This document shows positions 57,246 through 64,000 of a stretch of DNA of 64,000 nucleotides, in pieces (position 1 is the stretch's first letter; the number at the start of each line of letters is the position of its first letter). Position numbers and translations under genes: made by a program. The notes beneath the pieces were generated by a model. That model did no database searches and was not told the origin of the DNA. It saw only the letters and a list, made by a program, of their open reading frames with translations. This DNA is from Brachyspira hampsonii (GTDB lineage Bacteria > Spirochaetota > Brachyspiria > Brachyspirales > Brachyspiraceae): positions 1 through 64,000 of the forward strand of contig NZ_CP019914.1 in the NCBI RefSeq assembly GCF_002214805.1. Direction: 5' to 3'.

Positions 57246-58127
57246 TTAACTTACATCTATACCATATTCTTCATGAATTTGATTTAATTCTTCAGTTATA
57301 GCGACATGAAGTTCTTTTATTTTTTCAAGCAAAGCAGAAGGTTTAGACTTGCTGCTTTTTCCAGATCCGAATATCTTGCTTATTTTTCTCTTAGCCTGTA
57401 CCAGAGTTTCAGCTTTAACTTTAGGATCCGGTATAAACTTAGAAGCATCCATTCCTAGCAATGCTCCCATATAAAGCATACCTTCATATCCGAAATTATT
57501 ATCTATATCAGGACCAAATGATTTTATTTTCTCAAAATTTTCCTTACCATTTTGCATGCATTCTATTGCAGCCGAATACAATTCGCTTGCTTTATATTGG
57601 AAAAAAGGAATAAGTCTGTCATAATTTTCATCAGGATATATATTTGCTAAATCTTCCAAAGTCCAGCTTAATCTCAAAGAACATAAAGCCTTTTTTAAAG
57701 TAGGGGCACTGTCTTTTCCAATATAACGATATCCGTCTAAAGCTAAAAAATAACTAGCAGCACCTTCTAAAAGTGTTCTATTTTTTGTAAAATCTACATC
57801 ATTTCCAAAAAATTCTTTCATATATGAAGCTCTTTGTCTTGATGTATCTGCAGCTTCATCTATTTTTTTATGATCTATCAAATTAAAATCCTCTTGAAAA
57901 GCAGCATATAAACAATGAGGACATACTACTACAACATATATTAAAGGATAAACTGTACCATATTTTTTACTTTTTTCATAAGTTCTTCTTAAGTCATTCC
58001 TTAATTTTCCGGCAATTAGTCTTCCTCCTCCTGTAAGAAGCATTTCATGATAAAATTCTCCATTACATACAGGACATGTTCTTGGGTTTTTCTCTATAAA
58101 CGATACTTTTGGTTGTTCATCACTCAT
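57246..58127 (-). CDS. DUF2225 family protein
   Basis: A 293-residue protein with an N-terminal zinc-binding region: CPVCNGEF (18-25) and CPHCLYAAFQEDF (about 70-82) give two CxxC pairs. The remaining 200 residues are helical and TPR-like. DUF2225 proteins are common in spirochaetes and Firmicutes with no known function. It lies in the middle of the envelope-flavoured operon. Confidence 0.82.
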   Translation of the reverse strand: MSDEQPKVSFIEKNPRTCPVCNGEFYHEMLLTGGGRLIAGKLRNDLRRTYEKSKKYGTVYPLIYVVVVCPHCLYAAFQEDFNLIDHKKIDEAADTSRQRASYMKEFFGNDVDFTKNRTLLEGAASYFLALDGYRYIGKDSAPTLKKALCSLRLSWTLEDLANIYPDENYDRLIPFFQYKASELYSAAIECMQNGKENFEKIKSFGPDIDNNFGYEGMLYMGALLGMDASKFIPDPKVKAETLVQAKRKISKIFGSGKSSKSKPSALLEKIKELHVAITEELNQIHEEYGIDVS

Positions 58128-58194
58128 AAAAAATCCTATTATATACTTATTTCTATAACATTTATAATATAAAAATGTTAAATCAATTATCGGT

Positions 58195-59325
58195 TTATTT
58201 TAATTTTTCAATATCACTTATATTTAGCTTTGTAATTCTAAGTTCATTAAATATATTATTATAATATAATATATAAAAATATGGATATTGTGCCGATTTT
58301 AATCTTATATTACCTGAACTTGTTCCTAATACTGATAAATCTATCACTCTATTATCCATAAATAAGTACTTATTTCCATTCTCTTTTGTGTATAAAACCA
58401 TTATTTGTGATGCATAATCCAAAGCAGAATCTAAAGAAATTATATTTTCATCTTCAGCAACTATTGTACCATTAGTAAATACTCCGTCATAAAATCTTGT
58501 GTAATTAATAGTATTAGGATTGTCTTTTGTGAGATAAACTATATTAAATCTATTATGCTCTTCATAAGAAACTGAATAAATACTAGAATTGGTTACTATA
58601 GCCCTGTCATCAAAAAATTGAAAAGCAGTATTAGTTTTCCTAGAACCATATAATATGTTGCCTGTTTGATATTCATGCAAATAAAGTGCATATCCGTCTT
58701 TTTCAGCAACAGGATAAACATTGTCTACTATTTTGTTAGTATAAATAAAATCTGAAAAAAAATTGTCTCTATAAAATCTAGATACAGATAATATACCTCT
58801 ATTATCTACAAAAAATAATGTAGGATAATTGAATGCCGACATAACTAGTTTTAAATCATTGATTTTTCTATTTTGTCTTATATCCATAGTATAATTATTA
58901 AAAGTACCGGAATTATTGTTAGCATATAATATTTTATTTGCTTTATTATATGATACATGTACATTTCTATTATTTAATGCTATACTTATAAAGTTACCAA
59001 GCTCTCTATTATTATCTAATATAGTTCTTGTAAAATTGCCGTCTTTTCCTGTAACATATACCGCTGTATTAAGAATATTATCGTAATATGCAAAATGTAC
59101 ATTGTTATATCCATCTACAAATAATTCACTAATGTACGGCTCTTCTCTTAAAGAAGCTACAGACCAAGTATACAATGATTCAAAGCCGCTCATTCTTACA
59201 TAATGCTCTGTAAGAGGAGGAGCATCTTTTTTTATTTCTTTTTGATATTGTGCATTTAAACTTGCAAATAATAATACTATTGCAGCGAATATTAATACAC
59301 TACTTTTTTTTAGTTTTTTTAACAT
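58195..59325 (-). CDS. Exported protein of unknown function, beta-propeller-like
   Basis: A 376-residue protein with a signal peptide (about 1-25, LKKSSVLIFAAIVLLFASLNA). The mature part has repeated short beta strings of the type NVHFAYYDNILNTAVYV and NIVYLTKDNPNTINYTRFYD about 40-50 residues apart, as in a beta-propeller or similar repeat fold. I recognise no family. Its ATG lies inside the end of the GlmU-like gene (26-bp overlap), so it is probably translationally coupled. Confidence 0.75.
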   Translation of the reverse strand: MLKKLKKSSVLIFAAIVLLFASLNAQYQKEIKKDAPPLTEHYVRMSGFESLYTWSVASLREEPYISELFVDGYNNVHFAYYDNILNTAVYVTGKDGNFTRTILDNNRELGNFISIALNNRNVHVSYNKANKILYANNNSGTFNNYTMDIRQNRKINDLKLVMSAFNYPTLFFVDNRGILSVSRFYRDNFFSDFIYTNKIVDNVYPVAEKDGYALYLHEYQTGNILYGSRKTNTAFQFFDDRAIVTNSSIYSVSYEEHNRFNIVYLTKDNPNTINYTRFYDGVFTNGTIVAEDENIISLDSALDYASQIMVLYTKENGNKYLFMDNRVIDLSVLGTSSGNIRLKSAQYPYFYILYYNNIFNELRITKLNISDIEKLK

Positions 59326-60835
59326 TTTCTATTTTACTAACAGATTCAAGCCCTTCCTCTTTAGGTCTTATAAATCTGCATTTTATTACATTTCCTTTAT
59401 CGTCAAGTAATGCTTTTATATAAGAATAATAGAATATACAGTGTTCTATATATGCGTTATCATCAACAATAGAGCCGTAAAGATAACTAACTCCTTTAAT
59501 AAGTACATTAGAGCCTATATTTACAGGGTGATTATCGCTTCCTGTAACATTAACACCTCTCTCTAATGTAGTATTTTTTCCAATATATACATTACCTTTA
59601 ATCTGATTTCCGGAATATATTTTGACATTATCATCTAATATAAGTTTCTGATTTTCCAAACATGATAAAAGAACATTATCTCCAATGTAGGCATTTTCAC
59701 CTAAATGCACATTTCCTTCTATTTTGGCACCATGCGATATAGTAACCCCATAATTGAGCGTAACATTCTTTCCTATATAAGCACCTTTGCCTACATATAT
59801 GTCTAAAGGTTTTTCATCTTTATCTCTCTCAAGTATCTGTTCTACTACAGTATCATCTATAAAAAAGTCCTCTCCGTCATATATAGTAATTATATTTTTA
59901 AGCTTATTATAAACATTGGATCTAGCTATAGATTCCATTTCTTTAAGAACTGTTTTATCATTAAATCCTAAAACAACTCTGCTGTCTTTAGGCATATAAG
60001 TAGATATAGACAAATTATTATTTACAAAAATCTCTATTAAATCAGTAAGATATAGTTCATTTTGAGCATTATTAGATTCTAACTTTTGTATAAGCTCTTC
60101 CAAAGGCTTCATTTTAAATCCATAAATACCGGCAACATATTCGTTAAAGTTATCTAATAGCTCATCTTTTTCATAAGAGAATTTTTCATCTTTATAAACT
60201 TTATACAGTTTTTCATCATCACTCATTGCAAGTATATCTTTATATTCAATAACTCCTATAACATTACCCTGAGAGCCTTGTCTGTATTTGCTTTTTTTAC
60301 CATCACATGTAAGACCTCTGCTTCTAAGTATTCTTCCATAATAGTTGCTTCCCTTAGGTCCGTCATACTTAGCAGTCATAACTATCATATCAGTTTTAGA
60401 TTTCAAAAATTCTTCATGAAACTCTTTCATAGTTTCAGAGTCAATAAGTCCCATATCAGCATATATTACATAGCAGTATTTTATATTCTTTAAATCACTC
60501 TTATCAAGTCCTACTTTTACAGCATGTCCTGTGCCTCTTTGCTCTTCCTGATAAGCAAAATTTGTATTAGCCTGTTTTCCAACAGCATTAGCAACATCAA
60601 GAGCTTTTATACCTACTACTATAGTAATATTACTCTTAGGCATACCATTTTTTACAGCAAGTCTAACTCTTTCTATACTAGGAACTCCCCATATAGTATG
60701 AAGCATTTTAGATGTAGAACTTCTTATTCTTTTACCATGACCAGCAGCTAAGATTATCACTAATGTGTCATTTTTTGAAAACTTAGATGATAATGAAGCA
60801 AGAGCATTCTCAATTTCAACTACATTTTTTTCCAT
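59300..60835 (-). CDS. GlmU-like nucleotidyltransferase with left-handed beta-helix, acetyltransferase motif not seen
   Basis: A 511-residue protein. The N-domain (about 22-320) is a UTP-sugar-1-phosphate uridylyltransferase: LAAGHGKRIRSSTSKMLH (29-46), the EEQRGTGHAV nucleotide-binding string (about 97-106) and YADMG in the metal site. An insertion of about 30 residues (GLTCDGKKSKYRQGSQGNV) follows YGRI. The C-domain (about 340-490) is a left-handed beta-helix of hexapeptides (GKNVTLNYGVTISHGAKIEG, ...). GlmU's acetyltransferase motif (NFVEVKN...HLSYIGDA) is not present; the end is divergent and basic. It probably makes UDP-GlcNAc or a related UDP-sugar; the acetyl step is doubtful. Confidence 0.78.
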   Translation of the reverse strand: MEKNVVEIENALASLSSKFSKNDTLVIILAAGHGKRIRSSTSKMLHTIWGVPSIERVRLAVKNGMPKSNITIVVGIKALDVANAVGKQANTNFAYQEEQRGTGHAVKVGLDKSDLKNIKYCYVIYADMGLIDSETMKEFHEEFLKSKTDMIVMTAKYDGPKGSNYYGRILRSRGLTCDGKKSKYRQGSQGNVIGVIEYKDILAMSDDEKLYKVYKDEKFSYEKDELLDNFNEYVAGIYGFKMKPLEELIQKLESNNAQNELYLTDLIEIFVNNNLSISTYMPKDSRVVLGFNDKTVLKEMESIARSNVYNKLKNIITIYDGEDFFIDDTVVEQILERDKDEKPLDIYVGKGAYIGKNVTLNYGVTISHGAKIEGNVHLGENAYIGDNVLLSCLENQKLILDDNVKIYSGNQIKGNVYIGKNTTLERGVNVTGSDNHPVNIGSNVLIKGVSYLYGSIVDDNAYIEHCIFYYSYIKALLDDKGNVIKCRFIRPKEEGLESVSKIENVKKTKKK

Positions 60836-60857
60836 AGGTAACTCCTAATTATAATGT

Positions 60858-61409
60858 TTATTTTTTATTTTGTTTATTTGTATATATTTGTTCAAATACA
60901 GGTTTTTTTATATTGGCAGTTTTAGAGTAGAAATCAGAATTTACAATTTTATCACTAACTTGTGAATTATTATTTTTAGAATCTATATTTTCTTTTGCTT
61001 TTAAAATATCTTCTAAACTATTTTTTTTATAATTATTTGGAAGAGCTGCATTTTTACTATCTAATTCTAATTTATCATTTTTCTTATCGGCATTAAAAGT
61101 TTCATCTTCTTTCAGCCATTTTCTAAGCACTTTAGCCACAGATTCTGCCAATTTATCTAATTTCTGTTTAGCCCTTACATTTCCGCCAAGATTAGAGTCT
61201 TCTTTAATGATGAATTTATAAAGCTGCATAGCCTTTATTATATTTTTCTTTTCAAAATTATAATAATCTGCAACTTTTTCTATGCCTCCATAATAAGAAG
61301 CTGTAAGATAACATCTGTAAGCACCTTCTATATCTTTCTGATTAAAAAGCTCATTACCTTTTCTGACTAAAGCACTTCTTGTAGAATCTTTTATTTCCAT
61401 ATCATACAT
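60858..61409 (-). CDS. Small helical (TPR-like) protein, function unknown
   Basis: A 183-residue protein. Residues 10-90 form four or five helices of TPR-like pattern (RKGNELFNQKDIEGAYRCYL, then VADYYNFEKKNIIKAMQLYK). The last 90 residues are Lys/Asn-rich and low complexity. It is the first gene of the envelope operon ending at 56173. The upstream -10 box (61408-61413) overlaps the ATG at 61409, so translation may begin at Met4 (61400). Confidence 0.65.
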   Translation of the reverse strand: MYDMEIKDSTRSALVRKGNELFNQKDIEGAYRCYLTASYYGGIEKVADYYNFEKKNIIKAMQLYKFIIKEDSNLGGNVRAKQKLDKLAESVAKVLRKWLKEDETFNADKKNDKLELDSKNAALPNNYKKNSLEDILKAKENIDSKNNNSQVSDKIVNSDFYSKTANIKKPVFEQIYTNKQNKK

Positions 61410-61435
61410 TATATACTTATAATAGAAAACTGCAA
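61408..61435 (-). promoter_or_regulatory. Putative promoter of the envelope operon
   Basis: On the minus strand TTGCAG (61430-61435), 16-bp spacer and a perfect TATAAT (61408-61413). It lies directly against the first gene and would give a near-leaderless transcript. Confidence 0.5.
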
Positions 61436-61616
61436 GTATTAATTTAATAAATATATTATGTTAAATTAATCTATATTTATACAAAGCATAATGAATATTA
61501 TTGAATATTATTTTTCATTGAAGTTTTATGTTACATACATAAATATTTTTGAATATAATTTTTTTATTGAATAAGAGTTAGCATTATACAGCCATATATC
61601 AAAAATAATAAAATAA
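61410..61616. other. Gene-free AT-rich stretch before array 2
   Basis: The 207 bp are AT-rich and gene-free. Apart from the promoter above I see nothing recognisable; no degenerate array unit is clear here, unlike the distal side of array 1. Confidence 0.6.
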
Positions 61617-62042
61617 ATCCCGCTTTTATATCACTAATAAAAAATCTCGCCTTAAGGTGCTGACAACTAAAGTTATCAGCAGCTCGATTTTTTACAGCCA
61701 AGACAAATGTTTTGAGTAGGGTATCGAGAAATCCTTACAAATCCATAGCTTGTTCTTTAGATCCCGCTTTCCTATATTTCCATTATCAATAAAAAATTGC
61801 TCGTTAATAATCCCTGCCATTCTCTCGAATGTCAGGCACTCACAATTTTTTATCTAGGCACGCAGAGCGTAATAGGGTATCGAGACAAGCTGGAAGTATT
61901 TCTGAACAAGAATATAATCCCTCTTTCCTACATTTCCATTATCAATAAAAAATCGCTCGTTAATAAGCCCTGCCATTCTCTCGAATGTCAGGCACTCACA
62001 ATTTTTTATCTAGGCACGCAGAGCGTAGTAGGGTATCGAGAC
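61617..62042. repeat. Repeat array 2: three long palindromic units with unique 30-bp spacers
   Basis: Units: 61617-61730 (type B, 114 bp, ending GAGAA), 61761-61886 (type A, 126 bp), 61917-62042 (type A, 126 bp, starting ATCCCTCTTTCC). Spacers: 61731-61760 and 61887-61916, both 30 bp, different from each other and from those of array 1. The types match those of array 1, with type B distal to the leader. The units differ from array 1 by scattered substitutions (for example TATCTAGG for TATTAAGG). The 93-codon open frame across the array (61797-62078) arises because unit plus spacer is 156 bp, a multiple of three, and is not counted as a gene. Confidence 0.85.
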
Positions 62043-62320
62043 TGGCTTTTTTTAGCCTTTATATTCTTTTCACATTAATATGTAAGTTACATAAAACTGT
62101 CAAAGAACATTAACTAATATAATATATTTTATATTTTTTTGCAATACATAAAATATATTTTTTTATTAATAATTAGATGATATTTCTATATATAATAACT
62201 TATTGATATATAACTTCTCTTTTTTGTATAAAGTTATCACACTTTAAAATCATATTTTTTAAAAATTTTTCATTTTTACATACAAAATACTTCGATTTTT
62301 AACTTTTTTTATTTTTTTAT
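62043..62320 (-). promoter_or_regulatory. Leader-like block of array 2, with promoter reading into the array
   Basis: Nearly identical to 23388-23650 beside array 1, apart from an insertion of about 17 bp near 62201. On the minus strand TTGACA (62098-62103), 17-bp spacer and TATTAA (62075-62080) point into the array, predicting a start near 62068. The block also covers the space just after the MATE gene stop at 62328. Confidence 0.7.
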
Positions 62321-62327
62321 ACATAAA

Positions 62328-63725
62328 CTATAAACTTTTTTCTCTTTGTAATTCTGATTTCATTTCTTTTATAATACTGTATCCAAGTGGTATTGCCAAT
62401 AAAAATGTAAGAAAATCAGAAAAAGGCTGTGCCATTTCTATACCTGTTATACCAAATACTTTAGGAAATATATATACTATCGGTATAAAAAATATTCCCT
62501 GTTTTGCTAAAGCTAAGATAGAAGCTCTTATAGTTTTTCTAGTTGTTTGAAGCATCATACTAGATAATGTTATAACGCCCCATAAAGGAAGACTTAATGC
62601 CTGATAATGTAAAGCATTATTAGCTATGTCAAATAATGAAGCATCTTTATCATTAAATAAATGAACTATTTGAGATGATTTTATGAATATAATAGCAGCA
62701 AAAATAAAAAGCACTAATGTTGATACCTTAATGCAGAAATAAAATGCTTTTATAACTCTGTCATATTTTTTAGCTCCATAATTAAATCCGCATACAGGCT
62801 GAAATCCCTGACCGAACCCTATTATAGCAGAATTAGCAAATATTGAAACTCTATTAACTATAGACATAGCAGCTATAGCCGCATCTCCAAATTGTCCGGA
62901 AGCTATATTCAAAAATGCAGTAGCAAAACTTGATATACTTTGCCTGCATAGACTAGGAAGCCCTCCTACTATGATAGCTTTATATTTTTGAATACTAGGG
63001 GAGAAATCCCGTAATTTTATAGGCAAAGTACCCCATACATTAGTACCAATCAAAAGTACGCAGAAACCAAAAAATTGACTTATTATAGTTGCTATAGCCG
63101 CACCTTTTACACCCATAGAAAAATGGAATATTAAAATAGGGTCTAATATTATATTTAAAATTGCTCCTGTTATTAAACCTATCATAGCAAATAGTGCATT
63201 GCCCTGAAGTCTTAACTGATTGTTCAAAACTAATGAAGCCGTCATATACGGAGCACCTATCAAAATATATTTCATATAACTTATAGAGTATGGAAGTATT
63301 GTTTCTGTAGAACCTAATAAATAGGCTAGAGGTTTAATAAAAATTATTCCAAATATCAATATAATAAAACCTGCTATCATAGCAGATAAAAAACCTGTAA
63401 CAGCCATTTTTGAAGCTTCTTCAGTTTCCTTTGCCCCTAACTTAATTGATATATAGTTGCCAGAGCCATGCCCAAAGAAAAAGCCTATAGCCTGTATTAT
63501 TGCCATCATGGAAAATACTATTCCTACTGCTGCAGTTGATTGAGTATTTATTTTACTAACAAAAAAAGTATCCGCCATATTATAGAATGAAGTTGTAAGC
63601 ATGCTTATAATTGTGGGAATGCCCATTTTTATAACTAAAAATTCAATTTTTGATTCGGTTAATTCTTTAAATTTTTTATTTTGTCTTTCGGCTTCTTTTA
63701 ATGCGGCATCATCAGATACATTCAT
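62328..63725 (-). CDS. MATE-family efflux transporter
   Basis: A 465-residue membrane protein with about 12 helices. It has the family strings FYNMADTFFVSKINTQSTAA near 45-64, GHGSGNYISIKLG near 84 and IGFGQGFQPVCGFNYGAKKY near 300. It would export drugs or metabolites by Na+ or H+ antiport. The NorM/DinF assignment cannot be made from sequence alone. The leader of array 2 begins only a few bases after its stop. The start is ATG 63725. Confidence 0.9.
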   Translation of the reverse strand: MNVSDDAALKEAERQNKKFKELTESKIEFLVIKMGIPTIISMLTTSFYNMADTFFVSKINTQSTAAVGIVFSMMAIIQAIGFFFGHGSGNYISIKLGAKETEEASKMAVTGFLSAMIAGFIILIFGIIFIKPLAYLLGSTETILPYSISYMKYILIGAPYMTASLVLNNQLRLQGNALFAMIGLITGAILNIILDPILIFHFSMGVKGAAIATIISQFFGFCVLLIGTNVWGTLPIKLRDFSPSIQKYKAIIVGGLPSLCRQSISSFATAFLNIASGQFGDAAIAAMSIVNRVSIFANSAIIGFGQGFQPVCGFNYGAKKYDRVIKAFYFCIKVSTLVLFIFAAIIFIKSSQIVHLFNDKDASLFDIANNALHYQALSLPLWGVITLSSMMLQTTRKTIRASILALAKQGIFFIPIVYIFPKVFGITGIEMAQPFSDFLTFLLAIPLGYSIIKEMKSELQREKSL

Positions 63726-63850
63726 AATATGTCCTAAAAATTATAATTCTTAATAGTATATAACTTTTTTATATAATTTCAATATGATTTTTTATTTGAC
63801 TTTTTTTGTTTTTCTAGTAGGATATTAACATAATATTTAGGATATATACA

Positions 63851-64000
63851 ATGAACAATAATGTAGAAAATTTTATAACAAAGTTAGAAAATAAAGATGA
63901 ATGTGCTTTTACATTAGAAATATCTCCGCAGGCTAAATATGACTTAGCTTATATAAAGGATAAAATAGATAATTCTGCAATTTCTGATTATATAGATGCA
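63851..64000 (+). CDS. Start of an unidentified gene (3' end cut by the window)
   Basis: An ATG at 63851 with TTTAGGA about 8 bp upstream opens a frame of 50 codons that runs off the window (MNNNVENFITKLENKDECAF...). It is probably a cytoplasmic protein with an acidic, helical N-terminus; no family is recognisable from this fragment. Confidence 0.6.
   Translation, partial: MNNNVENFITKLENKDECAFTLEISPQAKYDLAYIKDKIDNSAISDYIDA

Noticed and set aside
61797..62078. 93-codon frame through array 2
   Set aside because: It arises because unit plus spacer is 156 bp (a multiple of three). It has no ribosome-binding site, and the same frame is not kept through array 1.

Overview
The window looks like chromosomal DNA of a Brachyspira-type spirochaete. 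This is inferred from the very low GC content, the AT-rich spacers, the gene set (FapA/DUF342 protein, a spirochaetal chemotaxis operon, type III glutamine synthetase, ankyrin-repeat proteins, Cache-type chemoreceptors) and ordinary Gram-negative features (TolC, RND pump, LptF/G permease). Species was not determined. About 52 protein genes are supported, two of them cut by the window edges. I saw no rRNA, tRNA, IS element or cas gene.

Layout. 1-8.5 kb: FapA-like protein, an iron-sulfur flavoprotein-like reductase, galactokinase, a chemoreceptor, a leucine-rich-repeat protein and cardiolipin synthase. 8.5-11.7 kb: rimP-nusA-methyltransferase, preceded by a promoter and a terminator-shaped hairpin that may be an attenuator. 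12-17.5 kb: a second chemoreceptor, threonine aldolase, purB and tsaD. 17.6-24.3 kb: a TolC/RND efflux pair, a 1.4-kb gene-free block holding repeat array 1, and a TetR regulator. 24.4-28.6 kb: gpsA, an epimerase/MFS operon with a 7-bp tandem repeat upstream, and a small lipoprotein. 28.7-34.1 kb: DUF1385 protein, an anchored unknown, a WYL regulator and glnN. 34.2-43 kb: a nine-gene minus-strand chemotaxis operon (MCP-like protein, STAS, cheY, cheA, cheW, cheR, cheD, cheB, and a nucleotidyltransferase-fold protein). 43.2-49.4 kb: nadE, a NimA-like flavin protein, two cyclic-nucleotide-binding proteins and a tandem pair of ankyrin proteins. 49.5-56.1 kb: flippase, GldG-like protein, dxr, proS and a RimI-like acetyltransferase. 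56.2-61.4 kb: an envelope-flavoured operon (TPR-like protein, GlmU-like protein, exported protein, DUF2225 protein, LptF/G permease). 61.4-64 kb: repeat array 2, a MATE exporter and the start of an unknown gene.

The most unusual content is a pair of related arrays (about 22.8-23.4 kb and 61.6-62.0 kb). Each consists of 114-128-bp imperfectly palindromic units separated by unique 29-30-bp spacers. Each array abuts, on the same side, a nearly identical AT-rich block of about 265-280 bp containing a good promoter (TTGACA, 17 bp, TATTAA) that points into the array. The layout resembles leader-repeat-spacer organisation, but the repeats are about four times longer than CRISPR repeats and no cas gene is present. 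I do not recognise this element. Secondary points are the nucleotidyltransferase-fold protein at the end of the chemotaxis operon, the hairpin before rimP, and a NusA with a C-terminal zinc ribbon.
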